NCBI GenBank assembly: GCA_023415335.1
Contig: JAEZLD010000072.1
Span: 1 to 8,063 of the forward strand
From: Bacillota bacterium
Lineage (GTDB): Bacteria; Bacillota; Clostridia; Clostridiales; Caloramatoraceae
Reading direction: 5' to 3'
Length of the DNA: 8,063 nt
This document shows, piece after piece, positions 1 through 5,515 of this stretch. Under the pieces are notes generated by a model. The model worked only from the letters and a program-made list of their open reading frames with translations, was not told where the DNA came from and did not search any database. How positions within the stretch are numbered: the stretch's first letter is position 1; each line of letters begins with the position of its first letter. The translations under genes and the position numbers were made by a program.

Positions 1-27
1 ATTTTCATAAATAGAGGGTGAGTTTAG

Positions 28-234
28 TTGGAAACCTATGCACTGGTAATATGGGTATTATCAGGAGTAATCACCATAATTACTGTTCTTGGGATGATCT
101 GGAGGACATTCAGATGGTTTGATAAGCTTCAGGACAGAGAAATGAAAAATGCTGAGGATATAAAGCTGCTTAGGAAGGAGCTTATTGCATCAAGGGAGGA
201 GACCGAGCAGAAAAGGGCAGAGGATAAAGAGTAG
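28..234 (+). CDS. Small prophage-type membrane protein, N-terminal half before an in-frame TAG
   Basis: This frame starts at TTG (28), about 8 bases after a GGGTGAG-like ribosome binding site (15-21), and encodes 68 residues. Residues 5-25 form one hydrophobic membrane segment, followed by a short basic stretch and a charged, probably coiled-coil region rich in Lys and Glu (about 34-68). The frame ends at TAG 232-234 but resumes immediately and stays open to 393. Joined, the two halves give a protein of about 120 residues with one membrane helix, a coiled coil and a small C-terminal domain. That architecture is familiar from small proteins of clostridial prophages, often found near holin and lysin genes and sometimes mislabelled as transporter permeases. 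The family link is from memory, not a search. Function is unknown. The window edge hides whether a prophage lies upstream. Confidence 0.55.
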   Translation: METYALVIWVLSGVITIITVLGMIWRTFRWFDKLQDREMKNAEDIKLLRKELIASREETEQKRAEDKE

Positions 235-393
235 TTTCATGATGAAATAAAAGCTGTAAAGGATGAAGCAATAATAATGGTAGAAGGGGTAGGCGCCTGT
301 CTGGATGGTCTCCGTCAACTGGGAGCAAATCATTCCGTTACGGATGCAAAGGAAAAGCTTGATGATTATATTAACATTGCAGCACACAGATAA
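235..393 (+). pseudogene. Continuation of the same frame after TAG: C-terminal half of the small phage-type protein
   Basis: Directly after TAG 232-234 the same frame stays open for 52 codons to TAA 391-393. The translation begins FHDEIKAVKDEA and ends with a helical segment of the form LDGLRQLGANHSVTDAKEKL followed by DDYINIAAHR. In the phage family I recall, an intact protein ends with a matching ...GLKxxGCNGPVTxAxxKLxxxLNxxAH pattern, so this looks like the true C-terminus and not chance open frame. An internal ATG at 279 has no ribosome binding site. The simplest reading is a nonsense mutation (for example CAG to TAG) in an otherwise intact gene, making it a young pseudogene. Read-through or suppression of TAG is the less likely alternative. 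Confidence 0.55.
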
Positions 394-451
394 ATAACAA
401 AGGATTGATTAAAAAAAGAAGATTATAGGGAAGGATATTTTCTTGTTATCT

Positions 452-481
452 TTGCAGCTTAAGTAAAGAGAAGGATATAAT
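452..481 (+). promoter_or_regulatory. Candidate vegetative promoter P1 upstream of the antiporter gene
   Basis: TTGCAG at 452-457 is followed after 18 bases by a perfect TATAAT at 476-481. Transcription would start near 488 and produce a leader of about 160 bases containing the hairpin at 500-536. This is a consensus match only. Confidence 0.4.
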
Positions 482-499
482 GACCAGAGCAGGGAGCTT

Positions 500-536
500 A
501 GATGGAACGTCTGTTTGAAAAGCAGGCTTTCCATCT
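500..536 (+). other. Leader hairpin between the two candidate promoters
   Basis: AGATGGAA at 500-507 pairs with TTCCATCT at 529-536. Inside it, CTG 511-513 can pair with CAG 523-525 around the loop TTTGAAAAG. No T-run follows, so it is not an ordinary intrinsic terminator. It could be a leader RNA element or an operator. I do not recognise it as a known riboswitch class. Confidence 0.35.
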
Positions 537-540
537 GCTA

Positions 541-569
541 TTGTAAATGTAAAATGTTACTTATATAAT
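541..569 (+). promoter_or_regulatory. Candidate vegetative promoter P2 for the antiporter gene
   Basis: TTGTAA at 541-546 and TATAAT at 564-569 are separated by exactly 17 bases, the ideal sigma-A spacing. The predicted start of transcription is near 576, about 70 bases before the ATG at 650. Of the two candidates it has the better geometry. Confidence 0.5.
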
Positions 570-649
570 AATACTATGGCTTTTTCAATATACATAAGTA
601 ATGTTTACTGAGGAATGTATAAGAGTAAAAAAGGATAAGGATGATCTCT

Positions 650-1999
650 ATGGATTTGGTTATTACATTTTTTTTGTTCATTTTTTTTATGCTTGGCAGC
701 CTTGCATTAGAAATATCTATGATATTTCCACTTATTGCGGGAATAGCTATTTTTATGGTTCTTGGTGTAAGACGCGGCTTTCCTTTAAAGAAGCTGCTTG
801 TATTTATAAAGGATGGGGCATTTGAGTCTCTTGTAGTTGTAAAAATACTTCTTCTAATAGGATGCCTTACAGCTTTATGGAGGGCAACTGGCACTATAGG
901 ATATTTTGTATACTATGGAATTAAAACTATTCCTTCTGGCATGTTTATACTGGCTGCCTTCCTGCTGTGTGCCATTATGTCCTATGCACTCGGAACAAGC
1001 TTCGGTGTTTCGGGGACGGTTGGAGTAATACTTATGACCATGGCACGTGCAGGAGGAGTAAATACTGTTATTGCGGCAGGTGCTGTGATGTCAGGAGTGT
1101 ATTTTGGGGACCGCGCTGCTCCTGCCTCATCATGTGCAAGCCTTGTTGCAAATGTTACCAAAACAAAGCTTAATGATAATATTAAGCTTATGCTTAAAAG
1201 CTCGGTGCTGCCAATGCTCATATGTGTTGCTGCATATTGGGCACTATCTATTCCCAATGGACTTGATGATGTAGACAGCCCTGTGCTTTCCTTAATAGGT
1301 ATGCAATATAAACTATCTTTGTGGTGTGTGGTACCGGTGGTACTGCTAATACTGCTGGTGTTTCTTGGAATGAATATTCGAAATGCGCTTCTAATAAATA
1401 TTACCTTCTCTACAATTTTAGCCATGTTTCTTCAGAAAATGAGCCTTCCAGCTATATTGCTGGGGATGGTAATGGGGTATAAGCCTACAATCCCGGAACT
1501 GTCGGATATACTTTCGGGTGGGGGACTGCGTTCTCTTATACAGGTCATAAGCATAGTGTTTGCCTCCTGTGCATTAGCTGGCATATTCAGGGGAACAGGA
1601 CTGCTTGAGAATTTAGAGGACAAGCTACTGCAGCTAAGCAGCAGGATAGGAAGGTTTCCATCTATGACTATAACGGCTATATTCACAGCTGCTGTATTCT
1701 GCAACCAAACAATAGGGGTTATTATGAGCAGGCAGTTTATGTCAAAGTGCTATGGTGATACAGATGAAGAAAGGATAGAGCTTATGATGGATATTGAAAG
1801 CTCAATAGTTGTCATAGCAGGCCTGGTTCCCTGGTCCATTGCCTGCTCGGTTCCCTTGGCTATGATGGGGGCAGATTTCCGGTCAGTACTGTTTTCTATA
1901 TATTTATATACAGTGCCCATATGCTGGTTCATTCAAAAGAAGCTGATAAATAAAAAACGGAAGGCTGGTTCGGCGCGGTTGCATAAAGAAGTATTTTGA
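650..1999 (+). CDS. nhaC: Na+/H+ antiporter, NhaC family
   Basis: A 449-residue integral membrane protein with about 10-12 hydrophobic segments, close to the usual NhaC length. It should exchange external protons for internal Na+ across the cytoplasmic membrane, serving sodium and pH homeostasis. Family signs are GTSFGVSGTVGV (about 115-126), SGVYFGDRAAP (148-158) followed by the SSCASLVANVT stretch, and a second-half repeat with FCNQTIGVIMSRQF. Substrate may differ, since NhaC-like proteins include malate/lactate exchangers. I chose ATG 650 because AAGGATGAT (637-645) sits at good spacing before it. ATG 641 abuts the AAGG and would add three residues. The last ten or so residues (GSARLHKEVF) are encoded inside a repeat element that begins at 1969, so the native C-terminus may have been altered. 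Confidence 0.85.
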   Translation: MDLVITFFLFIFFMLGSLALEISMIFPLIAGIAIFMVLGVRRGFPLKKLLVFIKDGAFESLVVVKILLLIGCLTALWRATGTIGYFVYYGIKTIPSGMFILAAFLLCAIMSYALGTSFGVSGTVGVILMTMARAGGVNTVIAAGAVMSGVYFGDRAAPASSCASLVANVTKTKLNDNIKLMLKSSVLPMLICVAAYWALSIPNGLDDVDSPVLSLIGMQYKLSLWCVVPVVLLILLVFLGMNIRNALLINITFSTILAMFLQKMSLPAILLGMVMGYKPTIPELSDILSGGGLRSLIQVISIVFASCALAGIFRGTGLLENLEDKLLQLSSRIGRFPSMTITAIFTAAVFCNQTIGVIMSRQFMSKCYGDTDEERIELMMDIESSIVVIAGLVPWSIACSVPLAMMGADFRSVLFSIYLYTVPICWFIQKKLINKKRKAGSARLHKEVF

Positions 2000-2203
2000 A
2001 GAAACTCAAACCGAGCCGAAAATGGAGACGCCTTACGGGCTGATGAAGTCATTTCACTAATGATGAAATGAAGACGCTTCCTTACGGTGGCTATAAGACT
2101 GTAAGAGTGCATCTTCGCTTCATTAGGCGCTTTGTGCTGTCTTCATTAACGAGCTGTAACGAGTGTCTTCATTAGGGCGTAAGCCCGACTTCATGATGAA
2201 ATG
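1969..2203. repeat. Composite palindromic intergenic repeat element
   Basis: This stretch is dense with related short motifs and does not look coding. The left arm is a 12-bp inverted repeat with one mismatch (TTCGGCGCGGTT 1969-1980, AACCGAGCCGAA 2009-2020) that surrounds the antiporter stop codon. A second hairpin, TCATTTCA/TGAAATGA, lies at about 2049-2071. CCTTACGG occurs at 2031-2038 and 2080-2087. The right arm has CTTCATTA three times (2118, 2141, 2167), then CTTCAT at 2189. These are spaced 22-26 bases apart, with small stem-forming sequences between them such as GGGC-GTAA-GCCC at 2175-2186. The left arm holds the reverse-complement motifs (TGATGAAG, ATGAAATGAAG), so the whole could fold as one structured RNA. 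It resembles a dispersed REP/MITE-like element. The exact ends are uncertain. Confidence 0.6.
2118..2194 (+). repeat. Degenerate tandem CTTCATTA units with hairpin spacers
   Basis: CTTCATTA at 2118-2125, 2141-2148 and 2167-2174, then CTTCAT at 2189-2194, gives a 22-26 base periodicity. The spacers are GGCGC-TTT-GTGCT (a wobble stem), an AACGAG-CTGT-AACGAG direct repeat, and GGGC-GTAA-GCCC (a stem with a GNRA-type loop). Four units with unequal, self-complementary spacers do not fit CRISPR. Confidence 0.5.
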
Positions 2204-2244
2204 GAATTTACAGTACAAGTTCGATGCTTGCTGCAGTGTAAGAT

Positions 2245-2288
2245 AAAGAACCGACTGAAAAGGATATCTCTTTTTCAGTCGGTTCTTT
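2245..2288. terminator. Strong intrinsic terminator between convergent antiporter and deacetylase genes
   Basis: A perfect 17-bp stem (2245-2261 with 2272-2288) has a 10-base loop (GGATATCTCT). The plus strand ends in CTTTTATTAGATTTT, so it terminates rightward transcription from the antiporter. The A-rich left flank gives only a short T-run for the minus strand, so leftward termination of the deacetylase transcript is possible but weaker. From here to the deacetylase stop at 2333 I see nothing else. Confidence 0.85.
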
Positions 2289-2332
2289 TATTAGATTTTA
2301 AAACTTCCTTATCATTAAGCCTTCCGTTTCTT

Positions 2333-3061
2333 TTACATTTTTTTATATATTGGGAAATAATACTCTTGTGTTTCGTTAGTAATGGCTTTAAACTCAAAGC
2401 CCTGCTGCTGGTAATATTTTATTATCCAAGGAAGTGCAGCGAGGGTATTTTTGTTAACATAGTCACAGTGCATAAGGAGTATTATTGGGTAGCAGGTGAT
2501 AGTTGTTTTTGTTGCTTCTTTATAGAGCCTTTCTGAAGGAAGCCTGTAGTCTATGCCATCTGAGGTATATGCATTCCAGTCAAATACCTTGTAGTCAAGA
2601 CTATGGAGCTGTATCAGAAAATCATCATCCAGCCTTTTCCTGCTTCCACCAGGAAACCTTATTATGTTTGGACGTGTACCAGTAAGGTTGTATACTTCAT
2701 CCTGACATTTCTGCATTTCCATAAGAAAGGCATTCCTGTTTGAGTATATAGCTTTATAGTTATGTGTATAGGTGTGAAGTCCAATTCCATGGCCTTCATC
2801 ATATAATCTTTTTACTACTTCTGCATTACTTTGTATTTGGTTTCCTACAAGAAAAAAGGTACCTTTGATATTATATTTATCAAGTATATCAAGAAATTTT
2901 CCTGTAAGAGGGCTGGGACCATCATCAAAGGTGAGGTATATAACCTTAGGCTTAGTGGTGTTTTCCGTAGGATCAAGGAAAGCCAGACAGTCATTCATAG
3001 TAAAAAAACTAAGTATAAAAGCTAGGCATAAGCATTTCATGGATATATATTTGGTTTTCAT
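2333..3061 (-). CDS. Polysaccharide deacetylase, NodB homology domain, exported
   Basis: This 242-residue protein removes acetyl groups from an N-acetylated polysaccharide, probably peptidoglycan, outside the membrane. A hydrophobic signal sequence or anchor spans about residues 7-28. The NodB domain follows: motif 1 TFDDGPS (44-50), motif 2 HTYTH (96-100), motif 3 RFPGGSRKR (135-143), motif 4 DWNAYTSDG (161-169) and motif 5 LMHCD (196-200). The catalytic and metal set would be Asp46, Asp47, His96, His100 and His198. A start at 3079 is also open, but AGGAGGGTGAT lies between it and ATG 3061 at ideal spacing, so 3061 is the start. The gene is divergent from spoIIAA across about 220 bases. The spoIIA neighbourhood hints at a role in spore cortex or cell-wall modification, but no sporulation promoter is clear. 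The exact substrate is unknown. Confidence 0.88.
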   Translation of the reverse strand: MKTKYISMKCLCLAFILSFFTMNDCLAFLDPTENTTKPKVIYLTFDDGPSPLTGKFLDILDKYNIKGTFFLVGNQIQSNAEVVKRLYDEGHGIGLHTYTHNYKAIYSNRNAFLMEMQKCQDEVYNLTGTRPNIIRFPGGSRKRLDDDFLIQLHSLDYKVFDWNAYTSDGIDYRLPSERLYKEATKTTITCYPIILLMHCDYVNKNTLAALPWIIKYYQQQGFEFKAITNETQEYYFPIYKKM

Positions 3062-3225
3062 TTTATCACCCTCCTGCATACAATATTAGTTTATCTTACA
3101 TGCATATATAAATAAGTGGGAATGTATGGGTGTTTCTAATAAAAAAAGAATTAGTGAATAAAAATATTCAAAATGGAAATAATATTAGAAGGATACGTAT
3201 ATATTGTTAAATTTTTTATTACTTG

Positions 3226-3251
3226 AAGGAAAATAATGTAAGACATAGAAT
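3226..3251 (+). promoter_or_regulatory. Sigma-H-type promoter of the spoIIA operon
   Basis: AAGGAAAAT at 3226-3234 matches the sigma-H -35 pattern (RnAGGAwwW). After 12 bases, AGAAT at 3247-3251 matches the -10 pattern (RnnGAAT). The spoIIA operon of Bacillus is driven by sigma-H with Spo0A~P. I saw no clean Spo0A box (TGNCGAA) in this intergenic region. Transcription would start about 25 bases before ATG 3283. Confidence 0.65.
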
Positions 3252-3282
3252 ATATTTATTATTGATATTTAGGGGGGAGAGT

Positions 3283-3618
3283 ATGGTTATAAGATTTAAA
3301 GAGAGGAATGGGACCCTCATAGTGTATATGTCAGGAGAACTTGATCACCATTCTGCGGAGGAATCTCGGATACGTATTGACAACAAAATAGACGAGCTGG
3401 GTGTTCATAATATATTGTTTGATTTTGGTGGAGTAAATTTTATGGACAGCTCCGGCATAGGTGTGGTAATAGGAAGGTATAAAAAGGTTGTAGATTTTGG
3501 GGGGAAGGCTGGTATAACCAACATGAGTCCCGTCATAAAAAAGATATTTGAAATAGGCGGGCTGTTTAAGCTAGTCAAGGAATACAAATCATTAGAAGAG
3601 GCGCTGGAAAGCCTATAG
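3283..3618 (+). CDS. spoIIAA: Anti-sigma-F factor antagonist (anti-anti-sigma factor) SpoIIAA
   Basis: A 111-residue single STAS domain protein. Unphosphorylated SpoIIAA binds SpoIIAB and releases sigma-F in the forespore; SpoIIAB phosphorylates it and SpoIIE dephosphorylates it. The family signature SGELDHHSAE (17-26) and the phosphorylation loop FMDSSGIGVVIGRYK (53-67) are intact. Ser57 aligns with phosphorylated Ser58 of the Bacillus protein. The length matches the family (about 117). ATG 3283 is preceded by AGGGGGGAG at 3271-3279. A longer frame from TTG 3223 would begin inside the sigma-H promoter and has no homologous N-terminus, so it is rejected. It is the first gene of spoIIAA-spoIIAB-sigF, 11 bases before spoIIAB. 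In Bacillus dacF precedes it; here a divergent deacetylase does. Confidence 0.96.
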   Translation: MVIRFKERNGTLIVYMSGELDHHSAEESRIRIDNKIDELGVHNILFDFGGVNFMDSSGIGVVIGRYKKVVDFGGKAGITNMSPVIKKIFEIGGLFKLVKEYKSLEEALESL

Positions 3619-3629
3619 GGGGTGTGGAG

Positions 3630-4055
3630 ATGTTTCAGAATGAAATGATGATTGAGTTTCCAAGCAAGTCGCAAAATGAGGCCTTCGGAAGGATAGTGGT
3701 GGCCGCATTTGCTTCCCAGCTGGACCCTACAATAGAGGAACTATCAGATGTGAAAACTGCCATATCTGAGGCAGTTACCAATGCTATCATACATGGCTAT
3801 GAAAACTCCCAGGGAGTTATAAGAATAAAAGGATATATAGATGACAGGGTTCTAAAAGTGGAGGTTGAAGACTGGGGTAGGGGAATTAAGGATATTGAGC
3901 AGGCAAGGCAGCCTCTCTATACCTCTAAGCCTGAGCTGGAAAGGTCAGGGATGGGTTTTACTGTTATGGAGACCTTTATGGACAGCCTTGAAATACAATC
4001 TGAGCTAGGGAAGGGAACAAGGGTTATCATGACAAAAGAATTCAGGTCATTATAA
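3630..4055 (+). CDS. spoIIAB: Anti-sigma-F factor and serine kinase SpoIIAB
   Basis: A 141-residue GHKL-family ATP-binding protein that holds sigma-F inactive and phosphorylates SpoIIAA. The ATP site is complete: N-box EAVTNAIIHGY (48-58), G1 box EDWGRGI (80-86), QARQPLYTSKPELERSGMGF (91-110) forming the ATP lid and G2 box, and a final GKGTRV (127-132). These are almost identical to the Bacillus motifs. ATG 3630 is preferred because GGGGG at 3618-3622 sits at good spacing, and the resulting N-terminus (MFQNEMMIEF) aligns with MKNEMHLEF of Bacillus. GTG 3624, two codons earlier, is possible but overlaps the ribosome binding site. It lies 11 bases after spoIIAA and 16 bases before sigF, so co-transcription is expected. 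Confidence 0.96.
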   Translation: MFQNEMMIEFPSKSQNEAFGRIVVAAFASQLDPTIEELSDVKTAISEAVTNAIIHGYENSQGVIRIKGYIDDRVLKVEVEDWGRGIKDIEQARQPLYTSKPELERSGMGFTVMETFMDSLEIQSELGKGTRVIMTKEFRSL

Positions 4056-4071
4056 CCATGGGTGTATATGG

Positions 4072-4827
4072 ATGATTACTAATATAGCATCGGGAGGATT
4101 TATACATACCCAAGAGGAAACCATGGAGCTCATTGAAAGAAGTCATACCGGGGATAAGGATGCTCAGGATGAGCTTGTTAAGTCCAATGTAGGACTGGTA
4201 TCCACAGTGGTTAAAAGGTTCCTCAGCAGGGGCTATGAGTACGAGGACCTGTTCCAGATAGGATGCATAGGTCTTATAAAGGCAATTAAAAATTTTGATA
4301 CAAGCTTTAATGTGAGGTTCTCTACCTATGCAGTTCCAATGATAATGGGTGAAATCAAAAGGTTCATTAGAGATGATGGACCCATCAAGGTTAGCAGAAA
4401 CCTGAAAGAAACTGGCAGAAGGGTTAGGCAGACAAAAGAACTGCTTACCAAGAAGTATGGAAGAGATGTAACCGTTGAGGAAGTGGCCAGGGAACTTTGT
4501 ATAACCTGTGAAGATGTGGTTATGAGCATGGAAAGCCTGGCAACTCCCGAATACCTTTATGATACCATACGCCAGGATGATGGCTCTCCTGTAATGCTTA
4601 TAGATAAGATTGGCGAGGATAAGGATTATGGCAGCGAGGTTATTGACAAGGTAACGCTTAAGGAGCTTATAAAGGAGCTGGACTCTAAATCTCGTCAGGT
4701 TATAATGCTTAGATACTTTAAGGATATGACTCAGCAGCAGATAGCACAGATGCTGGGCATATCACAGGTACAGGTTTCACGGATAGAAAAAAAGGTGCTT
4801 GAATATTTGAAGAAGGCCATGGGCTAG
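4072..4827 (+). CDS. sigF: RNA polymerase sigma-F factor, forespore-specific
   Basis: A 251-residue sigma-70 family protein of the SigF/SigG/SigB type. Sigma-F directs the first forespore-specific transcription after asymmetric septation. Region 2 contains YEDLFQIGCIGLIKAI (57-72) and the nearly invariant VRFSTYAVPMIMGEIKRFIR (81-100) for core binding and -10 recognition. Region 3 follows at about 106-160. Region 4 has LRYFKDMTQQQIAQMLGISQ (213-232) and VQVSRIEKKVLEYL (233-246), the helix-turn-helix that reads the -35. The order after spoIIAB identifies it as SigF and not SigG. ATG 4072 is the first in-frame start, with a modest GGGTG ribosome binding site at 4060-4064. The last codons form one arm of the terminator hairpin and the TAG stop lies in its loop. 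Confidence 0.95.
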   Translation: MITNIASGGFIHTQEETMELIERSHTGDKDAQDELVKSNVGLVSTVVKRFLSRGYEYEDLFQIGCIGLIKAIKNFDTSFNVRFSTYAVPMIMGEIKRFIRDDGPIKVSRNLKETGRRVRQTKELLTKKYGRDVTVEEVARELCITCEDVVMSMESLATPEYLYDTIRQDDGSPVMLIDKIGEDKDYGSEVIDKVTLKELIKELDSKSRQVIMLRYFKDMTQQQIAQMLGISQVQVSRIEKKVLEYLKKAMG

Positions 4828-4844
4828 CAGCCCATGGCCTTTTG
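4813..4844 (+). terminator. Intrinsic terminator overlapping the sigF stop codon
   Basis: A 12-bp perfect stem (4813-4824 with 4830-4841) has a 5-base loop TAGCA and is followed by TTTT. The loop contains the sigF stop codon (4825-4827), so the left arm is coding sequence for the last residues. It ends the spoIIA transcript and separates it from spoVA. Confidence 0.85.
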
Positions 4845-4872
4845 TATTAAATAAAATAAAAGAGACAAAATA
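4844..4872 (+). promoter_or_regulatory. Possible sigma-F/sigma-G promoter of the spoVA operon
   Basis: GTATT at 4844-4848 and CAAAATA at 4866-4872 loosely fit the forespore patterns GHATR and CATWMTA at a spacing of about 17. The match is poor at several positions. I list it because spoVA operons are sigma-G-controlled and the promoter must lie between the terminator and the first ribosome binding site. Confidence 0.25.
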
Positions 4873-4893
4873 TTATATTATGGAGGTGGTGTT

Positions 4894-5037
4894 ACGTTTT
4901 ATAAGAAAAAGAAACAGGACTTGGGCTTTGAAAATATAAACGATGGAATAAGCCATAGATATGATTACGAGAAAATAAAGGTGGACCTAAATTCTACATT
5001 GGTAGGGAAAAACAATAACATAAAGGATAGCAGGTGA
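4894..5037 (+). other. Unrecognised 47-codon frame with ACG at the start position, upstream of spoVAC
   Basis: GGAGGTGGTG (4882-4891) is a near-perfect ribosome binding site, yet the codon at ideal distance is ACG (4894), not ATG, GTG or TTG. From there the frame is open for 47 codons to TGA 5035-5037, giving a hydrophilic, basic peptide that begins xFYKKKKQDLGFENINDG and ends LVGKNNNIKDSR. The only standard in-frame start is TTG 4921, which has no ribosome binding site. The TGA overlaps AGGTGAG, the spoVAC ribosome binding site, as expected for translational coupling. In Bacillus spoVAA and spoVAB occupy this position, but the peptide does not resemble either to my eye. It could be a leader peptide using a rare ACG start, a decayed gene, or a sequencing error for ATG. 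Function unknown. Confidence 0.4.
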
Positions 5038-5041
5038 GTAT

Positions 5042-5506
5042 ATGGAGAAAAACAAAGAGCTGGAGATAACAGAGAAGTATAAGGACATGGTAGATAAAAA
5101 CAACCCTCCATCATCTCTTTTTAAGGATGTAATAAAAGCATTTATTGTAGGAGGGCTTATATGTGATGTTGGTCAGCTTGTTATGAACCTTTTTCTGATG
5201 TCTGGAATATCAAAGGAAAATGTGGGATTTTATGTGGCATCGGTAATGGTATTCCTGGGGGCACTTTTTACGGGACTTGGACTTTATGATGAGTTGGGAA
5301 GGTTTGCAGGGGCAGGTTCCATTGTACCGATAACAGGTTTTTCTAATTCTATTGTGGCACCGGCTATGGAATTTAAAAAGGAAGGATATGTTTTTGGAGT
5401 TGGGGCCAAAATGTTTGTGCTAGCAGGCCCAGTATTGGTATATGGCATATCCTCCTCAATTGTTGCAGGACTAATATATTATGTTATTAAATATGTTATA
5501 AAATGA
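5042..5506 (+). CDS. spoVAC: Stage V sporulation protein AC, dipicolinate channel subunit
   Basis: A 154-residue inner-spore-membrane protein. In Bacillus, SpoVAC has mechanosensitive channel activity and takes part in dipicolinic acid (DPA) movement. A hydrophilic N-terminus (1-28) is followed by about four membrane segments. Family hallmarks are IKAFIVGGLICDVGQL (31-46), the GALFTGLGLYDELGRFAGAG stretch, and VPITGFSNSIVAPAMEFKKE. It shares the GGLIC-GQ and FA-AG-VP-GF motifs with SpoVAEB downstream, so the two are paralogues. ATG 5042 follows AGGTGAG at 5032-5038. The stop TGA 5504-5506 overlaps the spoVAD ribosome binding site, so the genes are probably coupled. It is the first recognised gene of spoVAC-AD-AEB-AEA. 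Confidence 0.95.
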   Translation: MEKNKELEITEKYKDMVDKNNPPSSLFKDVIKAFIVGGLICDVGQLVMNLFLMSGISKENVGFYVASVMVFLGALFTGLGLYDELGRFAGAGSIVPITGFSNSIVAPAMEFKKEGYVFGVGAKMFVLAGPVLVYGISSSIVAGLIYYVIKYVIK

Positions 5507-5515
5507 GGTGACGGA

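Noticed and set aside
236..248. 13-base match TTCATGATGAAAT shared with 2190-2202, as a sign that the repeat element inserted in the phage-type gene
   Set aside because: The match is short and a simple palindrome, the flanks differ, and the reading frame through it looks like native protein.
982..1425. Minus-strand 147-residue frame inside the antiporter
   Set aside because: It is antisense to a well-supported membrane protein gene and low in complexity, as expected of a shadow frame.
2118..2194. CRISPR array from the regular CTTCATTA repeats
   Set aside because: The repeats are only 8 bases, the spacers are short, unequal and self-complementary, and there are no cas genes.
2201..2536. Plus-strand 111-residue frame
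   Set aside because: It runs through the terminator hairpin and antisense to the deacetylase, with no ribosome binding site and no recognisable protein character.
3062..3079. Six-residue N-terminal extension of the deacetylase (ATG at 3079)
   Set aside because: Its codons are the AGGAGGGTGAT ribosome binding site of ATG 3061.
3223..3282. Upstream extension of SpoIIAA from TTG 3223
   Set aside because: It overlaps the sigma-H promoter, lacks a ribosome binding site and has no counterpart in SpoIIAA proteins; ATG 3283 has AGGGGGGAG in front.
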